From contig NW_013547008.1 in assembly GCF_000711695.1 (NCBI RefSeq), positions 1 to 64,000 of the forward strand: a stretch of DNA of 64,000 bases, given 5' to 3'. A program made the position numbers and the translations under genes. The notes under the pieces are model-generated. The model saw only the letters and a program-made list of their open reading frames with translations, had not been told where the DNA came from and made no database searches. The stretch comes from Tilletiaria anomala UBC 951 (lineage: Eukaryota > Basidiomycota > Exobasidiomycetes > Georgefischeriales > Tilletiariaceae). Positions 1 through 10,661 of this stretch are shown here, one piece after another (within the stretch, counting starts at the first letter, position 1; each line of letters starts with the position of its first letter).

Positions 1-2563
1 AGAGTAACAGATGCAAGGCTAGGCAGTAACAATCCTGGGGATTGATCGAGTCTTGTCTGCGGCGGGATGTCTCTCGGCCGGAAGGCAACCAGACCGAAAG
101 CCAGCAGGGACGGGGCAGCCCAGCAGTCGGCCGACGGATCCGAAGGGAGAAGTAGATGGAGATCAGAACCCTCCAGTCACCTCTTGGAGCCACCCATCGT
201 CGGTCATTCACATCACCGCCGGATTGGAAAACAAGCGTTGCTCCTTATGAATACTTTCACGCTTGGACCTCTCTGCTACATGCAGCCTGCCGTGATCAGC
301 CGCATTGGAAGGCTAGAGCGCAACGTTACCCCAAACCATCCTCTCTTTCGTCCCGCTTCCCGCCAAAACCATGTCAGCGCGAACAGAGGTTGGTGCACAG
401 ACGCCCTCCGACTACCTCAATGTCCGCGATGCCGTGCTATCTGACGGTAGTTGTGGCAGCTTCGCCTTCCGCCCCGGCTGTGGAGGCACTTTTTCCTTTC
501 GTTCCCACTTGCCTTTGCGGGTGATGATCACCACGGCCACCATCACACCCACGGTATGCGCCAGCAACCCCCATTGAGCAAGGATCTCGGCCACGGATTT
601 GGCTTCGGATTCCCAAGACGTTGATGTGGCGAGGATATATTTTGCGGTTATCACCGCGGCGACATGATCTTCATCCTACACGAACACGAACAACGTCACG
701 GTTCACAGGATCAGCGTCATGACTGCCACCGACGCTTAACTGCCGGGTCCTTCAAAAGCCACGTGGCATGGACATGATGACGCTGCCGCAACAATAGCAG
801 CAATAGCAGCGGCAGCGGCAGCAAGAACCAAATCAAGAGCAGGATCGGGATTGTGTTCGATGTAAGGAGTTCCTCATGGCAGAAGAGCATGAGGGCGGTA
901 GCACAGTCACTGGCCGCAGTGTTTCCGCGTCCACGTCTTCATACCTGGCCGACGAAGAGGTCAGGGATGGCGACGAGCATGGAAGTCTACATTCGGACGA
1001 AGAGGGGTTGCTCGTCCGGAATGCCGCCTCGCTTGGTGCCGCCACAGCCACCGCTACTGCTGCTCCTGCTATGGCTGGGCTTGTCGGCCAAGGCGCAGCT
1101 GAGGATGAGCAGCACAAGAACCGCAAAAAAGCAGCGCAGATGTGGAAGCTCAACAGCGCGGTTGAAGTCATCAGCAGCACCAGAACCAACACACTCATCA
1201 TCGCCACGGCCCAGGCCATCACCATCGCCACGCTTGATATGAGCACGGTGTCAGCATGGAACGCACCGGAAAAGTGCACACATCCCCGACCGCCGCCACG
1301 TTCACCGCCAGGGCTATGGGCGCCACTGTACAATCATGAACGTCATCAAGCACGAGCATAAGCATAAGACGAACACGCAAGCGGCGAGCAGGGACACCTG
1401 CAGCGCGGCCATCGCCCTCGCCGCCACCCAGACAATCAGCACTAACGCAAAGATGATGGGAAGAACGTCAGTACGCGACACAAGCATCAGCGACGTGGCA
1501 GATAATCAGTACGATCAGGCATTGCAGGAACGAACAAAGCAAAGCAACAAGAAAGAAAAAAAGAACAAAATAAACCCCAGAAGAAAAGGAAAAGAAATGA
1601 ATAGCGATCCGCGTTGTACCACACCATACCTTTGGTACCCTCCAGCCTGTGTCTTTCGCCTCGGAGCGAATCTCGTCCTCGCTACTCCGTCTGAGGACGG
1701 TTGCAAGACTGGACGATTGCTCTGCAGGAAGTTCCATACGTATGCAAGTTCCGCAAACAGCAGCAGATGAGTCTCCGATGCGCAATATCCTCCCGCAAAT
1801 CGTCAAGCCCCCGCAGTGTGGCGGAGCGCGGCAAGTGTGGCCTCCCAGAAACGGAAGTCCAAGAGCATGCGATCACAAGCAATGAGCGAGGCGAAGGGGG
1901 CTCAGTGAAGAGCGGTGCGCTATTCCAGCGCGCCAGTGGTTGGAATTGCCGTTGGCGTTCCCTGGCTGCCGCCTGCCTGCCATTCTGATTGTCTGTCTGC
2001 ACCAATTACATAGAGGGAGGAAGGGAAGGGGGAAAGACTGCTCGCGTATTGTGCTGAGTAGGCGGTGGCGCTATTGCGATGCGGCGAGTCCTGCGCTACG
2101 CTCGCACTGCTTGTGCGCAGGAATAGGGGGAAGAAATGGGGCGCAGGTATGCGTTTGTATGTTTTTGTGCGTTGCGTTTTGTCTCTTTCTGCACCTGCAT
2201 CTGCGTTTGCATCCTGCCTCTATCGAAGATGAAGAATGGGCGCTCCACTCAGCGGCGCTGTGCCTTGTCGAGAACTGTAGCCAGAAGATAAAACGGGGTC
2301 CGACATGAAGTACAAAGTCAGCGCATTTAGCATTTGAAGTGCACAGGAAAAAGTCAGGTCAAAAGACCCGAGGGAAATGCAGCGGCACTGGTGAACCGCA
2401 GACTGGCAGGCGGGCCAACTGGACTGCTGCGTAGCGCATGTCAAAATCTTCTGTAGTCGCGGCCGCAGTCCTACTTCGTCCACAACCAATGCCTAATGGG
2501 AGATCTTGCTCCGTGACACGTCCCGTCGTTCCACGAGTTTCTCCCGATGCAACTCCAGCACGA
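1..2563. other. Region without an assignable gene; histidine-codon-rich patches
   Basis: No reading frame here resembles a family I know. Between about 520 and 1450 on the plus strand, CAC/CAT-rich patches encode short histidine-rich stretches such as GDDHHGHHHTHG (from 520), HEHEQRHG (around 700) and HHRHGPGHHHRH (around 1197), but they lie in different frames and are separated by stops. A 161-codon open frame (876-1361, beginning MAEEHEGG) lies inside. Histidine-rich loops like these are typical of zinc transporters, so a decayed transporter gene is one reading; chance CAY-rich DNA is the other. The remainder (1450-2563) shows nothing I can support. Confidence 0.3.
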
Positions 2564-3601
2564 TCACCCAGCAACATAGCTAATCTCGGTTGCCACCACT
2601 GCCGCCGGTGCGTTGTGCCCGTGAGCTTGGGCTCCCGCCACTGCCTGCGTCGATCAGAAACCCCACGATTCGTTCGTGATGCGGGAACTCACCGGCATCA
2701 TACGCGACCTCGCTAAAGTCGGTGCCCTGGATCTCTGTCTGGATGCCGGTGAGGGATTTCCGAATGGCATCCTTGGACGAGGCGTAGAGCATCTTCTGCT
2801 TGATCTTAGCGTCGTCGGGGGACCAGGCAAAGAAGCAGATCTTGTTCCTCTTGCCCTCATCCGAATCGTACTCCAGGTCGTACACCGCGTAGCGGCAGTC
2901 TGTCGGTGGGAGCTCGGCAACAAAGTCATCGTACGAGGCAGAGGCGGAAGTCTTGGACACAACGATCTGCGTGTTGTCGCTGCTCAGAGAGTAGATGATG
3001 AACTTGTGCTTCTTCCCGAGCTTGAGGCTCTGAAACTGCTCCAGGCAGTCAGTGTGGACCTTGACTCCCGAAGACTACAACAGAGAGGCAAGGCCAAAGG
3101 CATGATCGAGACGAGAAGTAAATACGAGAGACAGGTCAGTACGCCAACGCCATCTTGCCCATAATCATTCGTCTTCCTCGCACGATTCCTAGTAAATTCC
3201 CTATCTATGGGCAGGCAATGAGGCGGCGCCAATCCAAGCCCCCGCCTCCAAGCATCCGCACTTCGTGACACTAGGAGCGCACATTGGGCAATCTCGAGGC
3301 ACCTTCGCTGGTGGTGCAATGCCCATGCGAGCTGCTATTATCTCACTTGCATGGTGTTATGTCACGAGGCCGGGCCTTGCCCCCGAGAGCGGGGAGGTGA
3401 TTAAATCTAAAGGCCATCTACGCAAATTTAATTTCCCATCCCTTTCCCACCCCGCACGTCGTGCCGCGCGATGCATTTGCCAGGACAGGCTTGGCTTCAG
3501 CGCGAGAAGCACGACGCGAGTCGGATGTGGGGGTTCTCATCTGGCGATCCTAAGGGCGGACGCGCCTGGACGCTCTGGCGCGTCTTGCGTCTACTCACCA
3601 T
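2564..3601 (-). CDS. COF1: Cofilin (ADF/cofilin actin-severing protein)
   Basis: Cofilin binds and severs ADP-actin filaments and drives actin turnover in cortical patches. Exons on the minus strand are 3601-3599, 3074-2693 and 2598-2564, giving 139 residues, the usual fungal length. The body matches the family closely: SSGVKV at the N-terminus, LKLGKKHKFIIY, KRNKICFFAWSPDDAKIKQK (the long actin-binding helix) and GTDFSEVAYDA. The first exon is only the ATG, followed directly by GTGAGT and a 524-nt intron ending TTGTAG. The last intron (94 nt, donor G/GTGAGT, acceptor GGCAG) was chosen because it restores AYDAV plus a short tail and a stop; the family usually reads AYxxVLxxV, so the final 11 residues are less certain. 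The body is secure. Confidence 0.93.
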
Positions 3602-4326
3602 CTTGGTTTGGAATCTGGCGTGACCTGTTCTGCGTGTGCGCTTCTGCTGCTGTGCTGAGTTGCGCGGTGCTATTCCCTCAGCGGAGAGGGAGGGAGGGTG
3701 GCGAGGTGGGATGTGTGCAAGATGGGAGTGAGTGAGTGCATAGGTGACAGTCTGCTTGGTTATGGTGGTGGTTTGTGGTTGGAGAGATGAGAGCGACTTT
3801 GCCAGCGGGCGCGCGCGCGCGGTGCCGGATGACACACTCTCGATCTGACTGCGCACAGCCAGTGAGCGACCTCAGCGCCAGTGGCACCATGCGAGCCCCC
3901 ACGAGGCGACACAGCACAGCGCGAGGGCCCTAGCATCCTCCGCACTGGCGCACAGTCTCAGACTCTCCAAGTCTCCGCCCGCGCAACGCAGCAGACAACA
4001 ACATCGCTGGTTGGAAGACACTATCAGCTCAGGCGGTCAGCGTACGTCCAAAGAACATTGCATTGCAACGAGTGGACACATGTATATGCTTATACGTGTA
4101 TGCTACAGCTGGGAGAGCCCGCCGCCTCCGCTGGTAAATGCAGAGGGGGGTAGGGGGAGGGAAGCAAGTGGCTGTTGCTATCAGATGCGAAACAACAGGA
4201 GCCGCGGACGGTGCAAATCATCTGAAGCCAGGGTTGATGTATACGGTCAATCTACTGTGGACATTGGGCCCTCTCGGACGCCTTCTGCGACCACAAAAAC
4301 GTCTAGACCTATGGATCGACGATCTA
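3602..4326. promoter_or_regulatory. Cofilin promoter region / intergenic
   Basis: This 725-bp gap lies between the cofilin start codon and the 3' end of the next minus-strand gene, so it should hold the cofilin promoter and 5' leader. It contains a short GC dinucleotide run near 3808-3820. I see no further open frame with family resemblance and no clear TATA box. Confidence 0.4.
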
Positions 4327-5375
4327 TCATGCATTCCCGCTCCATGATCCGTCCTCTAATGACGGCAACCGTCGAGCCGGCTCAACAATGTGCTCCAGGA
4401 GCCAATCACCGTTTGGAAGGTCGTTATTTTCGGCTGCCCGACCGAAACATCAGGAGTGAGCGAAAATCATCAGGTGTATGGCCCTAAAGAGCGAAAAGTA
4501 TGCGCTGCACTCACCCCTCCAAAGAGCCTCCAGCTCGTCCCTCGCGACGCCCGTGAGGACATGCCTCGCGACTAGGCGCCTTTTTGCGACGGCGCGCTCG
4601 ACCTGAACCACCCAGCGCTCGTCGAACGCGCGCGCCGCCGCGCGCCACGGCGGTGCATCGACGTTACAGTAGAGCCCCTCGATCACGATGAGCGTGTGTT
4701 GCGGCAGCACGCTCAGTCCGTGCGCGACCGGGTCCTTGGCCGCGTGCGAAAAGCTCGGCGCGGTCACGCGCGCTGACAGGGGCTGCTCGCGGAGGGAAAG
4801 GACGAATGCGGAGAATGCCTGCATGCATATGTCAGGAGACGGTGTAGAGAGTGTGTGTGAGAGATTTTAGTAGCTGTATGCCCGTGCAAATAGGATACAT
4901 GGTTCCAAGCTGGCAACACACCTCTCCGTCAAAAGTGAACGCGGCACCTCTGCGAGCATGTGCTGTCTTTGGGTCTGGCATCTGATCCAGCTGCTCGCGC
5001 GTCAAGTGCCAGCCGTCCATGCCCACGACGATCGCCGGGGCGAGTTCATTACCTGGGGGCCGCGCCTCGGTTTGGGGAGACAAAGCTACTCCTGACGATG
5101 AGCGATCGACACGGTTGACGTATGCGACGACGTGCTTGGCCAGCGACGACTTGCCTGAACCGGGTACGCCGCAGATGGAGACAAGGTAGCGCCGCCCTGC
5201 CGGAAGGCTTCCCAACATACATGAAGCGGTGGGGAAGGCAATGCCGTGAGCGCAAAGAAGCAGCGGGTTGGTCAGTCGAGCCGTCCTTTGTCTTTATGCC
5301 TCAGGCTGCACTTAGATGTCACTTTTTCAATTTCGCCTGCAGGTGCTCCCCCAGCTCTTGCACTTGTTGTTCCAT
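4327..5375 (-). CDS. Yfh7-like P-loop kinase (phosphoribulokinase/uridine kinase superfamily)
   Basis: Exons 5375-5323, 5207-4922, 4818-4515 and 4433-4327 join in frame to 249 residues. Exon 2 carries RRYLVSICGVPGSGKSSLA, a Walker A loop, followed by VVGMDGWHLTREQLDQM, the acceptor-site region of this superfamily. Exon 3 has the strand IVIEGLYCNVD and a lid region rich in arginine (AKRRLVARHV); exon 4 has NNDLPNGDWLLEH, matching the NxxPNGxxL motif of yeast Yfh7 and its fungal relatives. The fold phosphorylates small alcohols such as nucleosides or pantothenate, but the substrate of the Yfh7 group is not established, so none is assigned. The start was chosen because exon 1 (MEQQVQELGEHL) joins in phase to LPAGRRYL. 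All donors are GTGAGT-like apart from GTGACA (exon 1) and GTGTGT (exon 2). Confidence 0.88.
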
Positions 5376-5890
5376 GCTCTACTCCGTTCCAACCTCAGTG
5401 GGGAATCCACCTAACTCTTGCAAGCTGAAGCAGGAGGGTACTCAAGACGAAGGTTACGCAGACATGTCTTCTTCGACGAAGGGTTGTAAAATTTTGACCC
5501 TTAGGGTACGCAGAGTTGCTCTGAAGTGAGTTGGAACATGGGCTCTTCCATCTGTTCTTCGTCCAGAGCCACAGATGGGAAGCAGTATTGAGGTGAAGAG
5601 ATAAGAGAGACTCTGCCGCGACATCCTGTTCTCTGTCGGCGACTTCTCTGTGGTTGGGCGCGCGCTTGTCGGTTACTTGCCACACGACCTCCGCGTTTCT
5701 CAGTTGCGGATTGAGCATATCTCCACTACCTCGCGGCTTTCCCTCTTGTTTCGTATCTGCAACTTGACGGACAACTACCTGGCACACGACCGACTCCTTA
5801 TAAACAGGAAAGCATACAGCGGAAGCCTCTACCCTCGCCACCTCGCACCCTGCGCTAAACCGCACAAAGCGAAAGCACAAGGAACCAGGT
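5376..5890. promoter_or_regulatory. Divergent promoter with TATA box at 5799-5804
   Basis: This 515-bp interval separates the divergent kinase gene (-) and secreted-protein gene (+). A plus-strand TATAAA at 5799-5804 stands 87 bp before the ATG at 5891, a plausible core promoter for the secreted protein. Assignment is positional. Confidence 0.5.
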
Positions 5891-6902
5891 ATGAGGCTCT
5901 CGATCATCGTGCCGACGCTGCTTGTCCCGCTCGCCGTCGCGGCTATCCCGACACCGGCTTCTGCCGCCAGATCGCAGTGTCCCAGCTCACCGGCGGATTC
6001 CGTCGCCCCTCTTCGTGCGAAGATCGGCGAAGATGAAGGTGCATCAGCCTTCTCGGACGCCCGGGCGCTCGACTACAGCAATGGCCCGCGCGACGCATCA
6101 GCACCCGGCTGGCTCGACCCGCGCATCCATGGCGGCTCGATGCTCGACCTCGTTGCGAACGGCATGCGCGAGCCGATCAATGTGATCATCTCCGGACGCT
6201 CTGATCCGTACATCCTCTCTGACGCCGGCCTGCGCGACTACATCCGCAGCATCGGCTTCAGCTTCGAGTGCCTCGACCTGCACGTCGGCGACCTGCAGCG
6301 CGCTGATCTCGGAGACGGCAGGGGCTGGAAGACGGAGATGTTCGAGTACAGGCAGACCAACATGTGGGATCCTGGCCGCTGGGTGGGAAGCTGTACTGAG
6401 TCTCTCTTTGGCGGCAATCATTTTAGAGGTGAGCGTGTACTCCTCGATGAGCATCTCTTTGGTTGAACCCTCTGGCTCAACCAGGTTACACTGGTATGGA
6501 TCCGCAGTCTGGAAGCAATACGGCCCCGCCACCAAGACAGGAGCGTGGTTCCTGGCCGTCTCGAAGGAGAAGGACCTTCGCCACCAGCACACGATCGACA
6601 AGGACGGTTACAACGTTGGGCGCGACCTTCTCGTCGCCAACGCCGAGGCCGGCGGCAAGTGGCGCGAGTATGAGTGGCGCGCGACGACCGAGTGGGTCGA
6701 GGGGCTTCTTCCGGCTGGAAAGCACGGCATCAACCACCATGTTACGCAGGACGGCCGTACGGCAGTTCTCACCGTCGAGCGTGTTGTGCCCCAGCAACCG
6801 CCACACCCTGGACCCGCTTCCGGCAGCACGCGGTTCCCCCAAGGCTGGCTTTCAGCGCTAGGGCGGCATGCGCACGAACTGCTGCATGCATACGCATTTT
6901 GA
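5891..6902 (+). CDS. Secreted fungal protein of the GGNHFRxW family
   Basis: Two exons, 5891-6428 and 6508-6902, give 310 residues. The N-terminus (MRLSIIVPTLLVPLAVAAIPTPASA) is a clear secretory signal peptide. The body has no enzyme motif I know, but the segment GSCTESLFGGNHFR/VWKQYGP followed by GAWFLAVS and DGYNVGRDLLVA matches a family of secreted proteins I recall from smut-type fungi; family membership rests on memory and was not searched. The acceptor at 6507 (CCGCAG) was chosen over the nearer CAG at 6484 because only it joins HFR to VWKQYG in phase; the nearer one gives a low-complexity arginine/serine frame. The single intron is 79 nt. Extracellular location is likely; function unknown. 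It converges on the fasciclin gene. Confidence 0.75.
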
Positions 6903-7161
6903 TATGAATCACACGCAGCACCAGCGATCGATATTCGACACGAATACCGAAATGCCCCTTATGAGATCGCTCAGACTCCTTTTATAAATGTAAACTAAAC
7001 ACACTCTCCACCTCGCAGCATGTGGCATGTAGCATGTAGCAATATTTTCAGACAGTGCATAACTGAGCCCTTCCTCCTCTACTTTAACATAGTAAGAGCG
7101 GAGCTGTTCGCTGCGTGCCGCGTTCGTCCGTGCCCGCACGGTCTGCACCGTAACAATTCGC

Positions 7162-8435
7162 TCAGGACATGAGCGCCAGCGCACCGGCTACCGCGGCTGC
7201 AGCGACGAGCGCGACGCTTCCGACTGCGCCACCGACGGCGCCGTTGCTGCCTGCCGAGGATCCCGAGATGCCAGCGCTAGGCCTCGCGGCAGCAGCTGAA
7301 GTGGCGCTGTGGAATGCGCTGGCCGCCGCCTCCGGGTTGGTCGTCGTGGTTGCGAGGACACTGTCGATGACATGGATCACGCCGTTGGACAGTAGGACGT
7401 CCGTGCGGATGATGTTCGCGGTCACATTGCCGCTCGTCACCGTCAGTCCTCCGTTGCTGCCGGCGCCAAAGGTGAGGCTGTTGCCGCTGGCAGATACGAC
7501 GGATGCAACTGCATTCGGACCGGTGACTGTGAGGTGTGCAACACGGTCTCAGTCAGCCTCCAGTCATGCCAGCATGCGCACAAAAAGCTTAAGCTTGCAC
7601 TCACGGAGGGTAGAGTACGCGACGGTGCCGTTAATGACGTGGTTGCGCAAGATGTTTTGTACGGCGCTCCGGTCGGCGCTAGCCATCTCAGACTTCGCAG
7701 CCTGGAACGCGTCGTTGTTCGGCACAAAGATCGTCAGGCCGGTTTCGGCGTCGGAGAGCGTCTGGATGAGCTGCGCGCCGCTCGCTGCATCAGCGAAGGA
7801 CGAGTAGCCGAGGCTGGACGCGACAGTGCTCAGATTTCCAGGAATCGAGAGGACAGTATTGATTGGCTGCACAAGCAGGTTGTCGTACGTGGGGCCATCG
7901 CTTGTAAGGTTAAATGTGACGTTACGGCTCGCTTCCTTGATCAGCACGGTCCCGTTCCCGGCATCTTTGCTGAGCACGACGACCTGCGCGCGGTCGTTGG
8001 GCAGCGAGACGAAGTCGTCGTCCTTCAAGAGCGTCGACGACACATTATTGCCGGCCGCGCTGACATCGGCGACGGACACCGTGCTATTGATGACGTGATA
8101 GGTGATGATGGCGTGCAGCAAATCCTCCGAGGGTGTCGCGCCGAGCGCGGCGAACGCATCGTTCGTCGGTGCCAGCACCGTTTTGTTGCCTCCGCTCTGC
8201 AGCGCGGCGACCTGTCAAAAGGAAAACAACGCAGTCTCAGTACAGCTGCTTGCCCCTAGCGGGGATACAGTCGGCCACGTACCAGATCCGAAGAGTTCCC
8301 AGCGGCAGACGCAAGCATTGTCAAGTTGGCACTTTGCAGTGCCTGGAGCAGTCCTTGTGCGTACGAAGCGCTGTTCTGCGCGTACGAAAGGGTCGCAGAC
8401 ACGAAGGCGAGCGCGATGGGGATGGTGTACTTCAT
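7162..8435 (-). CDS. Secreted fasciclin-domain (FAS1) protein, probably GPI-anchored
   Basis: Exons 8435-8283, 8211-7605 and 7526-7162 encode 374 residues. The protein has a signal peptide (MKYTIPIALAFVSATLSYA), then two FAS1 domains: the first with KTVLAPTNDAFAAL and LLHAIITYHVI, the second with LTIFVPNNDAFQAA, VQNILRNHVINGTV and NGVIHVIDSVL, the H1 and H2 motifs of the family. N-glycosylation sequons (NLT, NSS, NST, NVT, NGT) are frequent. A Ser/Ala/Gly-rich linker follows, ending in a hydrophobic tail (VALVAAAAVAGALALMS) of the kind that directs GPI attachment. FAS1 proteins act in cell-surface adhesion; in fungi they are wall or plasma-membrane proteins. Both introns are canonical. Confidence 0.92.
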
Positions 8436-8558
8436 CTTGGACAGCTAGACGGTGTGAGCACGACTACAGCGGAGATGCAAAATGGGTACGAATGGAAGCT
8501 CGAGGGGTTATGAGGAGGAAACGAAGTCCGATGAAGAGAAGTTGGGCTGTTGGTAAGT

Positions 8559-8564
8559 CTTATA
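8559..8564 (-). promoter_or_regulatory. TATA-like element upstream of the fasciclin gene
   Basis: The minus strand reads TATAAG here, about 125 bp before the fasciclin start codon at 8435, a plausible core promoter position. No functional evidence. Confidence 0.35.
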
Positions 8565-10661
8565 AGGTAAAGCCATGTCACCTGTACCGCCCATCCACGA
8601 TCTTTGAGTCAAGGTATGCCATTGCACATCATATTCTCGTGAGAAACTCCACGTTCCGATGATCAGGGTCAGTGCTCAGATTATCGACCTCAAGGGCGTA
8701 GGACGGGGGCATGCTGACCTTACGTCACTGTCGTCAGCATGTCAGCTTGGTAGATAGCACACTGGCGGCTTGGGCAGTGCTCTTCCTGCTCAACCAGTCT
8801 TGTGTGCGATGGAAGCTGGAAGCATGACGGTCGGAATGGGGCCGTGTGTGGAGGAAGCGACTGAAGTCAACCTCAAAAAGCGCCTAGAGATTTTACGCGG
8901 CGAGCTGCCAAGCCTCTTTCCAAAAGTCTCGAGTATGCCTGAAGCGCTGCATGTGCACACAGGTATGTAGCCAGGGGGGGCGGTTTCTGGCTTATGTGGT
9001 GCGTGGTTACAACGAAGCCGACGCTCGAGCCGCCTGTACATAGCTGTCAACATGTCAGCGGAATTTGAACGCCGTAGCGGTAAGCTGTGCGCTTGTCGGA
9101 AAACTGACCAGTGGGTGATTCACAGTGAGGGAAGCAAAGGGAAAACGCACTCGGCGCTTCCGGTCGAATTCCTGACTACCATGCGTAGTGCAACTGTACG
9201 TATCATCTGCGTATGTCGATTATAACCCTATAGTATTAAGGGCCTTGGAGGTGTCATGGAGGAGCAAGATGCTTTGGCCCTCGTGGCTTGCATGTTCGCT
9301 TGCGCCAGCTTTTCCCCTTGGCAAGTCCGAGGTTGGCAATTGTTGCGTCACATACCGATAATACGGCGTACGCCGCCCTTCATCGCCTCGTGGCGCAACA
9401 GCTCAACGCTTCTCACGGCTCACCGGCTACGTTTCAATTCCACATCCCAGAGCCCGCGAGGTGTGTACGACACGACGTCGGCGACTCTTCAAATCGTTCA
9501 GAAGCTTACACAGAATAACACAGCCTGTTCTTGTCTCAGATCCATCTGTTGTTTGACTGCTTTCCATTAACCTCTGTACATGGCGACCAGCAGATGCCAA
9601 GAGCGTATGCCGGCATCGTGTGCTCCAAATGCGGGTATGCGAGAAGGGGAGGTGAAGGAAGCACTTGGCTCTTCGATGTCCTCTCGTGTGCAGTTGCGCG
9701 CTTGGCATGTGATCTCATCCTTACATCATGGGCAGATTTTCGCTCTTGGCCGAATGCCGATTGAAAGGCTCGCGTTCCTGCGTACTTATGCGAAGGCCTC
9801 CAGTGGTCCGGCGCGTGTCGTAATCGGTGCAACCTATATATACACGAAACAGCTGTTGGATCATCGTATGCTCGTTCTGTCGGCCGGGAAATGGGTCAGA
9901 TAGAATCTTCGTCCACTGGCCGCAGCGGCAAAGATTGAGGATGCAGTCAAGTCACGCCATCGGCTGCGGAACATGCCGTGATTATCGTCAAGCCGCTCGA
10001 ACAACAGATGGCGTGATCAGCAGGCAAGGCAGGCCAATGATGGTGTCGTGTCTCTTTTCACCTCTGCCAGAGGGAGAGGAAAACACGAGGGGTAGGCTTT
10101 CACATCAGCGTTGTGGCTAATGTCCTTACACCAGAGGCGATGGATGGATGATCAAGTGGCACACATTGCTGCCCCGCGTCTATACTCTCTTGCTCTATGT
10201 CCGCACATCAGCAATGCGCAAAACTGTGGGGTCATCGGCAGCGCCATCCTGCGCAGCGCAGGGAAACACGCCATCCGGCCCTTTAGACGTTGACGGCGGC
10301 GATGAGGCGTTCCCACTCCCTCACCGCTCCGCAGGCCCTGCGGCGCCTGGATAGATTCGTTCGTTGTTACCATCTACAATGAACCGTGTGTTTAATCTCA
10401 ACATACATGTCGGCGCTTTCTTCCTCTCAGATCGTTGTACTCTCCGTTGTATAAACATAGCAGCGTGCGGGTTGTTGGCCCCTGTCCCAAGCTGGCCTCC
10501 TCTGCCGCCCGTCCAATCGCTGTTCCCCATCAACCTCCTCACATTTGCCCGCTCAGACGCTAGATAATGCTGCGTCTGGCGAACGTGTTTTTATTCTTAG
10601 GTATCACGTAGCTAGTCAATACACGAAAGGGAAGACCGCCAGAGCCACACAAGCGTTGACC
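8565..10661. other. 2.1-kb intergenic region, no supported gene
   Basis: The interval lies between two divergent genes (fasciclin and TauD). A 54-codon plus-strand frame starts at 8812 (MEAGSMTVG...) and contains EVNLKKRLEILRGELPSLF, then meets a possible donor GTATGT near 8965; no partner exon was found. A TATATATA stretch lies at about 9834-9841 with no gene start close downstream. Other open frames look like chance. Confidence 0.4.

Noticed and set aside
833-1333. Minus-strand frame with hydrophobic segments (VMAWAVAMMSVLVLVLLM)
   Set aside because: The hydrophobicity is simply the reverse complement of the CAY/GCN-rich plus strand; no family match.
6463-6861. Exon 2 of the secreted protein read from the nearer acceptor at 6484
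   Set aside because: Gives an Arg/Ser/Thr-rich frame with no family resemblance, whereas the acceptor at 6507 restores VWKQYGP and the conserved body.
8812-8970. 54-codon frame with EVNLKKRLEILRGELPSLF followed by GTATGT
   Set aside because: Plausible composition but no partner exon, no family and too short to support a gene.
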